Shown here in pieces: positions 1-6,023 of a stretch of 6,197 nucleotides of DNA (positions are counted from its first letter, which is position 1; each line of letters starts with the position of its first letter). The notes beneath the pieces were generated by a model. That model was not told the origin of the DNA. It made no database searches and saw only the letters and a program-made list of their open reading frames with translations. The stretch is taken from assembly GCA_028289505.1 (NCBI GenBank), contig JANQPK010000031.1, forward strand, positions 1 to 6,197, in the 5' to 3' direction. This DNA is from Cyclobacteriaceae bacterium (GTDB lineage Bacteria; Bacteroidota; Bacteroidia; Cytophagales; Cyclobacteriaceae). Position numbers and translations under genes: made by a program.

Positions 1-382
1 ATTTGAAAACTTCAGGAGAAGAACTGCCAAAGAGCGATTAGACCTGATTGGTACTGCCAACGCAGATCTGATCACTGCATTGCTGCCGGTGCTCGACGAT
101 TTTGAAAGGGCTTTTGAAGCATCAGCGCAGTCCAAACCAGGTTCTGAAAAAGAGGGAGTTAGTCTGATATATCAAAAGCTATTGAAAGAGCTTAAGAATA
201 AGGGTCTAAAACCCATGGAGGATCTAGAAGGTGAGCAGTTCGATGCCGAAGTTCATGAAGCGATATCGCAAATGCCGGCCCCCAAAAAGAAACTGAAAAA
301 CCGAATTGTACATGTGGTAGAAAAAGGTTACTACCTAAATGATAAAGTCCTGAGATATGCGAAAGTGGTAATTGGAACTTAA
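1..382 (+). CDS. grpE: GrpE nucleotide exchange factor (3' part, 5' end outside window)
   Basis: GrpE is the cytoplasmic dimeric nucleotide exchange factor that releases ADP from DnaK and so resets the chaperone cycle. The reading frame is open from base 2, and 126 codons are present before the TAA at 380-382. The full family is usually about 180-200 residues, so the N-terminal coiled-coil region is cut off by the window edge. What remains shows the end of the long helix (NFRRRTAKER, near the start of the fragment), the four-helix-bundle region (ALLPVLDDFERA) and the C-terminal beta domain that contacts DnaK (GEQFDAEVHEAI, then KGYYLNDKVLRYAKVVIG). A TTG at 80 could be misread as a start, but the conserved sequence continues upstream in frame, so it is internal. 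dnaJ follows after 3 nt, which points to co-transcription and fits the common grpE-dnaJ pairing. Identification is by motif recognition and is very secure. Confidence 0.96.
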   Translation, partial: FENFRRRTAKERLDLIGTANADLITALLPVLDDFERAFEASAQSKPGSEKEGVSLIYQKLLKELKNKGLKPMEDLEGEQFDAEVHEAISQMPAPKKKLKNRIVHVVEKGYYLNDKVLRYAKVVIGT

Positions 383-385
383 AAG

Positions 386-1489
386 ATGGCGAAAAGAGAT
401 TATTACGAAATATTAGGTGTTGATAAGTCGGCCACTGCAGAGGAGATTAAGAAAGCCTATCGAAAGGTTGCCATCAAATACCACCCCGATAAAAATCCTG
501 ACGATCCAAGTGCGGAGGAAAAGTTCAAGGAAGCTGCTGAAGCATATGAGATCCTAAGAGACCCGGAAAAAAAGCAAAGATACGACCGGTTTGGTCATGA
601 CGGTATGAACGGTGGTGGCTTCAGCGGGGGAGGTATGTCCATGGAGGATATATTCAGCCAGTTTGGAGATATTTTTGGTGGAGGCAGCCCTTTTGATAGT
701 TTTTTTGGAGGGGGCAGATCACGAGTACGTAAGGGATCCAATCTTCGTATTAAGTTAAAACTAACCCTGGAGGAAGTGGCAAATGGGGTTACTAAGAAAA
801 TAAAGGTCAACAGGTTAAAAGCAGCAAAGGGGGTAACCTTCAAAACCTGTTCCACCTGTGGTGGCTCAGGACAGGTAAGAAAAGTTGTCAATACCATGCT
901 GGGTCAGATGATGAGTACCAATACTTGTCCTACCTGTCAGGGTTCTGGGCAAATACTGGACCACAGACCACCTGGGGTCGACAGCTCAGGACTTGAGCCC
1001 AATGAAGAAATAATTGAAATAAAAATCCCTGCTGGTGTGGCACAAGGTATGCAGTTAAGCATGTCCGGAAAAGGAAATGAGGCACCTATGGGAGGAGTTG
1101 CTGGAGATTTACTAATCTTGATTGAGGAGAAAGAAGATGATCTTTTGAATCGAGATGGGAACAATGTGATTTATGACCTTTATGTAAACTTCATTGATGC
1201 AGCACTGGGTACTTCGCTGGAAGTACCTACTATCGACGGTCGAGTCAAAATAAAGTTGGAGCCCGGTACCCAAAGCGGTAGAATATTGAGACTTCGTGGC
1301 AAGGGAATTAAGGACCTCAATGGATACGGAAAAGGAGACCAGTTGATACATGTAAACGTGTGGACTCCGAAGAAGCTCAGCGCCGAAGAGCGCAAGGTAT
1401 TAGAGGGCCTACGGGACTCTACAAACTTTAAACCCAACCCCGATAAACACGATAAGAGCTTCTTCGAAAGGATGAAAGAATACTTCTAA
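386..1489 (+). CDS. dnaJ: Chaperone DnaJ (Hsp40) with only two of four zinc-finger motifs
   Basis: DnaJ delivers unfolded clients to DnaK and stimulates its ATPase; it acts in the cytoplasm with DnaK and GrpE. The 367 residues show the class-A order. The J domain (about 5-68) carries the HPD loop at 33-35. A Gly/Phe-rich linker spans about 75-110. A cysteine-rich insert lies within beta domain I (about 115-205), followed by beta domain II (IDAALGTSLEVPT, 270-282) and a C-terminus ending ERMKEYF that is typical of Bacteroidota. The oddity is the zinc region. CSTCGGSG (155-162) and CPTCQGSG (181-188) are intact, but the first motif, expected near 143-150, reads LKAAKGVT, and the fourth, near 192-203, reads HRPPGVDSSG. 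Neither has any cysteine. In E. coli DnaJ, motifs 1 and 4 form zinc centre I and motifs 2 and 3 form centre II, so one whole centre is absent. The frame is unbroken and the rest is well conserved, so this is a functional gene rather than a decayed one. The start follows grpE by 3 nt, so the gene is probably in its operon; a hairpin 25 nt after the stop may end the transcript. Confidence 0.97.
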   Translation: MAKRDYYEILGVDKSATAEEIKKAYRKVAIKYHPDKNPDDPSAEEKFKEAAEAYEILRDPEKKQRYDRFGHDGMNGGGFSGGGMSMEDIFSQFGDIFGGGSPFDSFFGGGRSRVRKGSNLRIKLKLTLEEVANGVTKKIKVNRLKAAKGVTFKTCSTCGGSGQVRKVVNTMLGQMMSTNTCPTCQGSGQILDHRPPGVDSSGLEPNEEIIEIKIPAGVAQGMQLSMSGKGNEAPMGGVAGDLLILIEEKEDDLLNRDGNNVIYDLYVNFIDAALGTSLEVPTIDGRVKIKLEPGTQSGRILRLRGKGIKDLNGYGKGDQLIHVNVWTPKKLSAEERKVLEGLRDSTNFKPNPDKHDKSFFERMKEYF

Positions 1490-1513
1490 AAATTCCCGGA
1501 TTTCTCTAATTCA

Positions 1514-1550
1514 ATGCACCAAACGTAAGATTTGGTGCATATTTTATAAT
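1514..1550 (+). terminator. Terminator-like hairpin after dnaJ
   Basis: A perfect 10-bp inverted repeat (ATGCACCAAA at 1514-1523, TTTGGTGCAT at 1531-1540) surrounds a 7-nt loop and is followed by the T/A-rich run ATTTTATAAT. It begins 25 nt after the dnaJ stop and so could end the grpE-dnaJ transcript. The stem has only four G:C pairs and the T tract is interrupted, so termination may be partial. The symmetric stem could also act on transcripts entering from the other side, but no gene converges here. Confidence 0.7.
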
Positions 1551-1592
1551 ATTTGTTGCAACTCTAAAAGCCTCTTTCCGTATGGATTTAAC

Positions 1593-2480
1593 ATGTGGAG
1601 GTTATTATTGTTGGGATTGGTGGCTCTTATCGGACCAGGATCCTATGGACAAATACAAAAACATTTCACAGTTGAGAATGACAGTTCCTTTGATCGGATA
1701 GACCTGACCTTGTCAGGCGGTTCAGGCACTTGTTACATAAGGCCTACACCTAATGTAAACCCGGTTAATATCTATGGTCGTGCCGAGTCGGATGTCCCCA
1801 GCCCTCGCTGTGAAACGGTATTGGTAGAGCGAACACAGAAAGTCAACGTCAATTTCATCAACGGAAAAGTCAACGAATCTTCTGTTAATAAAATGGCTTT
1901 CAAGGTCTTCAATACTGATGCCAAGGATCCTAATCAATGGCATATCTATCTGTCCAAAAAGAAACCGGTTAACCTTCACCTGAACTACGGAATGGGAAAT
2001 GCCTTTGTTGACTTGTCCGGTCTGGCCATAGAGAAACTAAACATTAATACCGGTAGTGCCAATGTCAACGTTGGATATGTATCTGGACAGTACAACCAGA
2101 TGGAAATGGATACATTTTGTATAAAGGTGGATTTAGGTGAGCTAGAAGCCAGGGATGTAAGTCTATCAAATGCCAAGAATATTATAGCTGATGTGGGATT
2201 TGGATCACTTTATCTTGACTTCACTGAGAAAAGCAAAGTGCGCAGTCAGGTCAACGCTACCGTGGGTGCTGGCAACTTGGTAGTAAACGCGGATGAATCA
2301 ATAAACCCCATGATTATCTATATCAAGAACAGCCCCCTTTGCAGGATTAAAATACCTGAAGAATTTACCAAAATCCGGGAAAACGTATTCGTAAACAGTC
2401 AATATGACCAGGATGCAGACAACCTCATAACCTTCAATATTGACGTGACCATGGGTAATATCGTTTTCAAAACTTTTTAA
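1593..2480 (+). CDS. Secreted beta-repeat protein, toast-rack/DUF4097-like, function unknown
   Basis: This 295-residue protein has a Sec signal peptide. One Arg at position 3 is followed by a hydrophobic core (LLLLGLVALIG), with a likely signal peptidase I cut after SYG at residue 19, leaving QIQ at the mature N-terminus. There is no lipobox cysteine, so it should be periplasmic or exported rather than a lipoprotein. The C-terminal half is built of short Gly/Asn-centred beta repeats: NYGMGNAFVDLSGL (131-144), NTGSANVNVGY (152-162), ADVGFGSLYLDF (199-210), ATVGAGNLVVNAD (222-234) and VTMGNIVFKTF (285-295). This pattern resembles the beta-solenoid toast-rack and DUF4097 families, the former known from the C-terminus of LiaF-type envelope-stress proteins. 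Four cysteines (47, 73, 176, 250) in an exported protein could form disulfides. The ATG at 1593 is chosen because it alone gives a complete signal peptide; an ATG at 1582 lies in another frame. An ABC exporter follows after 57 nt. The fold is inference from pattern; no biochemical role is claimed. Confidence 0.85.
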   Translation: MWRLLLLGLVALIGPGSYGQIQKHFTVENDSSFDRIDLTLSGGSGTCYIRPTPNVNPVNIYGRAESDVPSPRCETVLVERTQKVNVNFINGKVNESSVNKMAFKVFNTDAKDPNQWHIYLSKKKPVNLHLNYGMGNAFVDLSGLAIEKLNINTGSANVNVGYVSGQYNQMEMDTFCIKVDLGELEARDVSLSNAKNIIADVGFGSLYLDFTEKSKVRSQVNATVGAGNLVVNADESINPMIIYIKNSPLCRIKIPEEFTKIRENVFVNSQYDQDADNLITFNIDVTMGNIVFKTF

Positions 2481-2496
2481 TCACCTCAACCTTTCT

Positions 2497-2536
2497 GGTC
2501 TTTCAAAATTCTATATTTACCGATAAAAGAAAGACC
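2497..2536 (+). repeat. 8-bp inverted repeat abutting the ABC ATPase start codon
   Basis: GGTCTTTC (2497-2504) and GAAAGACC (2529-2536) are exact reverse complements separated by 24 nt, with one further G:U pair possible (2496/2537). The 3' arm ends one base before the TTG start at 2538, so a transcript crossing this gap could fold with the ribosome-binding region paired. No T tract follows, which argues against a terminator. A role is inference only. Confidence 0.5.
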
Positions 2537-2537
2537 G

Positions 2538-3446
2538 TTGTATTTACTGGAAGCTAAAAATATTTGCAAGAGTTATGCCAACCACAAGGCTTTGATTGAC
2601 GTCAGTTTGCAGATACCCAAGCAATCTATATTCGGGCTTTTAGGACCAAACGGGGCCGGCAAAACCACTTTGATCCGCATCATCACCTCAATACTACAAG
2701 CCGATTCAGGAACGGTCTTGCTAAATGGGGAAGAGCTTAATCGAAATCATATTCAAGTCATTGGCTACCTACCCGAAGAAAGGGGACTATATAAAAAAAT
2801 GCGTGTGGGGGAGCAACTCCTATACTTGGCCAGGTTAAAGGGACTGACCCGATCTACCGCAGTCGATCGAATCCATCGCTGGTTAAGAAAATTGGACATG
2901 GCAGAATGGAGCAGGAAAAATATTGAAGACCTGTCAAAGGGTATGCAACAAAAGATCCAGTTTATCGCCACCGTTTTACACGAACCGCAACTGATAATCT
3001 TAGATGAACCCTTCTCAGGGTTTGATCCAATTAACGTCAATATTATTAGAGATGAGATAATGGAGTTGCGAAATAATGGTGCCACCATCATTTTTTCGAC
3101 ACACAGAATGGAGTCAGTGGAAAGCCTATGTGATCATATTGCCCTTATTAATAAAAGTGAAAAGATTCTAGATGGGCGAAAAAAAGATATCAAGCAACAA
3201 TATCGTAGCAACAAGTTCGAGATTGAGCATGCTGGCCCCATCGGATCCTTGAATCATGGCTATGAAATACTGGAGACTCAAGCGCTGGAGAATAATCATT
3301 ACCAAACCGTTATAAGAGTGCCTGATAAGCATAATCCCAACTTATTACTTCAGGCAATTATGGGTCAGAGTGAGATCCATAAATTTTCGGAGATTATTCC
3401 CAGCATGAATGAAATTTTCATCTCAAAAGTAAGCGAGCAGTCATGA
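2538..3446 (+). CDS. ABC transporter ATP-binding protein, NatA/YhaQ-like exporter ATPase
   Basis: This is the cytoplasmic ATPase subunit that powers an ABC-2 type exporter with the membrane protein encoded next. The 302 residues contain Walker A GPNGAGKT (36-43), the ABC signature in the variant form LSKGMQQK (132-139), Walker B LIILDEP (152-158) with catalytic Glu157, the D-loop region SGFDP (160-164) and the H-loop His189 in STHRM. After about residue 215 comes a C-terminal extension of the DUF4162 kind seen in NatA/YhaQ-type ATPases. The Q-loop position holds Glu80 (GYLPEERGLY) instead of Gln, which I recall as usual for this subfamily. The start is TTG: no ATG or GTG occurs in the 57 nt back to the previous stop, the first in-frame ATG (residue 88) lies beyond Walker A, and YLLEAKNICKSY matches the expected N-terminus. 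The gene overlaps the permease by 4 nt (ATGA), implying translational coupling. The substrate cannot be read from the sequence; sodium, peptide or antibiotic export are all possible for relatives. Confidence 0.93.
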   Translation: MYLLEAKNICKSYANHKALIDVSLQIPKQSIFGLLGPNGAGKTTLIRIITSILQADSGTVLLNGEELNRNHIQVIGYLPEERGLYKKMRVGEQLLYLARLKGLTRSTAVDRIHRWLRKLDMAEWSRKNIEDLSKGMQQKIQFIATVLHEPQLIILDEPFSGFDPINVNIIRDEIMELRNNGATIIFSTHRMESVESLCDHIALINKSEKILDGRKKDIKQQYRSNKFEIEHAGPIGSLNHGYEILETQALENNHYQTVIRVPDKHNPNLLLQAIMGQSEIHKFSEIIPSMNEIFISKVSEQS

Positions 3447-4747
3447 ATAAGATCCTATTGGTAGTGAAGAGGGAGTATGTGACTAGAGTCAGGAAGCGAT
3501 CATTTATAATCATGACCCTATCAACGCCGCTGCTTTTTGCTGGTCTTATTGGCGCACTGTTATGGATCGCCACCATGGATCAGGCGGAACAGAAAATCAT
3601 CACGGTGATTGATGATAGTGGTTTATTCAAGAATAAGTTTCAGAATACCGACGATTTGCATTTTCTATACTTGGACCTGGATCTTGAAACCGCAAAATCC
3701 GACCTTAATCAACTGGGTCCTGATGGCTTACTCTACATTCCGGATATTGACATTCAAAACCCTCAAGGTATTCAGCTTTATAGCGAATCTAATCCCCACT
3801 TTGGCGTGCTCAACAAAATTGAGAGTACTCTTGAAAAAGAAATCGAATTGATCAAGATGAAGCGTATGGGGGTCGATCAGCAAACACTTGAAATCATTGA
3901 TACCAAGATTTCGGTAACCACCTTGAGCCTCACCAGCAGCGGGGAAAAAGAAAGCAATGCAGAAGCCACATTCGGCACTGCCTATGTCAGTTCCTTACTC
4001 ATTTATTTTTTCCTTTTCTTATATGGAGTACAAGTCATGAAAGGGGTTATTGAAGAAAAGTACAACCGGATAGTAGAGGTGATCATATCTTCAATAAAGC
4101 CATTTCAACTGATGATGGGAAAGATACTGGGTATAGCAGCGGTGGGACTTACCCAGTTTCTAGTGTGGGTAATCTTATCAATTTTGGTGACCTCAGCCGG
4201 TGTCTCAATTATGGGATTTAAACAGGATGCTGCCACAATCGTAAGCGAGTCTGCTGGCGTAGACAATTCGAGTATGGAGCTTGCCCAAAGTAGTCCTGGT
4301 ATTTGGGAAATGATGGATACCATCCCTTTCACCTATGTAATGGTCACCTTCATCATTTACTTTCTAGGTGGGTATTTCCTATATGCCTCACTATTTGCGG
4401 TAGTTGGCTCTGCCGTGGATAGCGATGCAGATTCTCAACAGTTTATGTTCCCGATTACCATTCCCTTAATCATATCCATTATTGCTTTGGGATTCGTGTT
4501 AAATGACCCTGATGGACAAATCGCTTTCTGGATGTCTATGGTTCCGTTGACAAGTCCAGTAATCATGCTTGGCCGTATACCTTTTGGCGTTCCTTTTTGG
4601 CAGCTCGCGTTGAGTGTTTCACTGTTGATTGCAGGATTTATTATCACCACCTGGATTGCTGGCCGAATTTACAGAGTCGGAATACTTACTCATGGCTCTA
4701 AGGTCAACTATAAAACCTTGACCAAATGGTTCTTTCAGAATTATTAA
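3443..4747 (+). CDS. ABC-2 type exporter permease, NatB/YhaP-like
   Basis: This is the membrane subunit of the exporter whose ATPase is encoded just upstream. The 434 residues follow the NatB-like plan. A short basic cytoplasmic N-terminus (KREYVTRVRKRS) leads into a first membrane segment (about 21-44). A long extracytoplasmic domain (about 45-175) follows, then a second segment (about 179-200). Next is a cytoplasmic coupling stretch with the characteristic EEKYNR motif (204-209) and IISSIKPFQLMMGKILG. Four more hydrophobic spans lie at about 229-252, 296-325, 335-353 and 384-408, with a further hydrophobic stretch near 362-376. The C-terminus is cytoplasmic and basic. The ATG at 3443 overlaps the ATPase stop, so the two subunits should be made together. 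Six or so membrane spans and the EExxxR motif support the family strongly. The exported compound is unknown. Confidence 0.93.
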   Translation: MNKILLVVKREYVTRVRKRSFIIMTLSTPLLFAGLIGALLWIATMDQAEQKIITVIDDSGLFKNKFQNTDDLHFLYLDLDLETAKSDLNQLGPDGLLYIPDIDIQNPQGIQLYSESNPHFGVLNKIESTLEKEIELIKMKRMGVDQQTLEIIDTKISVTTLSLTSSGEKESNAEATFGTAYVSSLLIYFFLFLYGVQVMKGVIEEKYNRIVEVIISSIKPFQLMMGKILGIAAVGLTQFLVWVILSILVTSAGVSIMGFKQDAATIVSESAGVDNSSMELAQSSPGIWEMMDTIPFTYVMVTFIIYFLGGYFLYASLFAVVGSAVDSDADSQQFMFPITIPLIISIIALGFVLNDPDGQIAFWMSMVPLTSPVIMLGRIPFGVPFWQLALSVSLLIAGFIITTWIAGRIYRVGILTHGSKVNYKTLTKWFFQNY

Positions 4748-4759
4748 CTTACATTTTCC

Positions 4760-6010
4760 ATGAAGGCGCCTTTGAAAGATACTGGAAGCATTACGGTAGT
4801 TAGAAGCCGCAGTAAACTCAATTATCTCATCTTGGTATTGGCCGCACTAATTGGTGCTTGTTCTATTTACTACTCCAATATTATTGCCAATCAATTAAAA
4901 GAGCGGGAGCGTGAACAAGTTGAGCTTTTCGCTAAAACCTTAGAAACCATTGCCAATGAAAGTGGTGATTTCAATAACAATGTAATGCTATTATTTGAAG
5001 AAATTGTGGTGGCGAATGAGACCATACCGGTAATCGTCACCCAAAAAGATGGCGCACCCAAGATTCACAAGAATGTCCGAATACCAAAGGGACTAACCCA
5101 GGCGGAAACTACCATTTTTCTGAAAGAACAGGTTGAGAAGATGAGAAATCTTTACCCCCCCATTGTAATAGCGAATAAAAGCGACGATGGTGAGGTGTTC
5201 AATTACGAATATATATTCTATCAGAACAGTATGCTTCTGACCCAATTGCAATATTTCCCATATGTGCAATTATCAGTGATTGCCATCTTTTTCGTAGTCT
5301 CATACCTGGCTTTTAGCTACAGTCGGACCGCTGAACAGAATAGAGTATGGGTGGGCCTGGCAAAGGAAACAGCCCATCAATTGGGGACACCATTGTCCTC
5401 ACTGATGGCCTGGCTGGAATATTTAAAGTCCGACCCTGACTTGGAGAACAGAGAAATTACCCGGGAGCTGGGCAAGGATATCAAGAAACTAGAACTGATT
5501 ACCAATAGGTTCTCTAGCATAGGATCCGTTCCTGTACTGCAAGAGGAAGATATTTTTCAGGTAATAAGAAACAGCGTTAATTACCTACAGACCAGGATTT
5601 CGTCCAAGGTGGCTATTAATCTTCACTTCGAAGGGGAGCGGGTGACAGCAGAAATCAATAAGCCCTTGTTTGATTGGGTAATTGAAAATCTCTGTAAGAA
5701 TGCGGTAGACGCCATGAGTGGGTCCGGCGTGATTGATATTTATGTCCAACGAACTGTTGAAGGCAAAGTGATTGTTGATATTGCCGATAGCGGAAAAGGA
5801 ATACCAAAAAATCTGCTGACCCAAATTTTTCAACCTGGTTTTACTACAAAAAAAAGGGGCTGGGGATTGGGCCTCACCCTGGTCAAACGCATAGTTGAGC
5901 ACTATCATAAGGGAAAAATATTCATCAAATCCTCTGAGCTAAATGCCGGAACAACTTTCAGGATTATATTGAATGGGTCGGCATCTCTAACTACCTCCAA
6001 AGCAGGATAA
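4760..6010 (+). CDS. Membrane sensor histidine kinase, HAMP-less, no adjacent response regulator
   Basis: This two-component sensor of the inner membrane would autophosphorylate on His and pass the phosphate to a response regulator. The 416 residues show a first membrane segment (about 20-42), an extracytoplasmic domain of about 120 residues (43-165) that I do not recognise, and a second membrane segment (about 167-187). The phosphoacceptor His206 sits in AHQLGTPLSSL. The HATPase_c domain has an N box (NLCKNAVDAM, 310-319), a G1 box (DIADSGKGIP, 340-349), an F box (FQPGFTTKK, 357-365) and a G2 box (GWGLGL, 367-372). All ATP-site motifs are intact, so it should be an active kinase. Two oddities: only about 18 residues separate the second membrane segment from His206, leaving no room for a HAMP domain, and the residue after His is Gln instead of the usual acidic one. 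The gene starts 12 nt after the permease stop and is probably co-transcribed with the exporter. No response regulator lies next to it, and atpD follows, so its partner is elsewhere. Confidence 0.92.
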   Translation: MKAPLKDTGSITVVRSRSKLNYLILVLAALIGACSIYYSNIIANQLKEREREQVELFAKTLETIANESGDFNNNVMLLFEEIVVANETIPVIVTQKDGAPKIHKNVRIPKGLTQAETTIFLKEQVEKMRNLYPPIVIANKSDDGEVFNYEYIFYQNSMLLTQLQYFPYVQLSVIAIFFVVSYLAFSYSRTAEQNRVWVGLAKETAHQLGTPLSSLMAWLEYLKSDPDLENREITRELGKDIKKLELITNRFSSIGSVPVLQEEDIFQVIRNSVNYLQTRISSKVAINLHFEGERVTAEINKPLFDWVIENLCKNAVDAMSGSGVIDIYVQRTVEGKVIVDIADSGKGIPKNLLTQIFQPGFTTKKRGWGLGLTLVKRIVEHYHKGKIFIKSSELNAGTTFRIILNGSASLTTSKAG

Positions 6011-6023
6011 ATAAAGCTTAAGC

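Noticed and set aside
260..269. Palindrome GCGATATCGC in grpE
   Set aside because: It is a single 10-bp palindrome inside a conserved coding stretch, with no second copy in view; codon content explains it.
595..1437. Several antisense open frames of 75-100 codons across dnaJ
   Set aside because: They have no recognisable motifs or start signals and lie opposite a strongly conserved gene; their composition simply mirrors the dnaJ codons.
1545..1555. TATAAT followed by ATTTG upstream of the secreted-protein gene, as a promoter
   Set aside because: The TATAAT lacks a partner -35 sequence at the right distance, and the overlapping AATATTTG misses the TA of the Bacteroidota -7 element and has no TTG 17-23 nt upstream. 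It also lies in the tail of the dnaJ terminator hairpin.
2512..2519. TATATTTA between the secreted-protein gene and the ABC ATPase gene, as a -7 element
   Set aside because: The final G of TAnnTTTG is missing and no TTG is found at the expected distance upstream, so I cannot support a separate exporter promoter.
2481..2537. The 57-nt gap as a read-through fusion between the secreted protein and the ATPase, which share a frame with a single TAA between them
   Set aside because: A Sec-exported protein fused to a cytoplasmic ATPase makes no topological sense, and the shared frame has a one-in-three chance.
3609..3851. An 80-codon + strand open frame inside the permease gene
   Set aside because: It is an out-of-frame reading of the permease extracytoplasmic domain, with no motif, and the permease frame is clearly the real one.
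5155..5161. C7 run in the kinase gene as a phase-variation tract
   Set aside because: Seven C is short for phase variation, it encodes a Tyr-Pro-Pro stretch in frame, and there is no sign of an alternative product.
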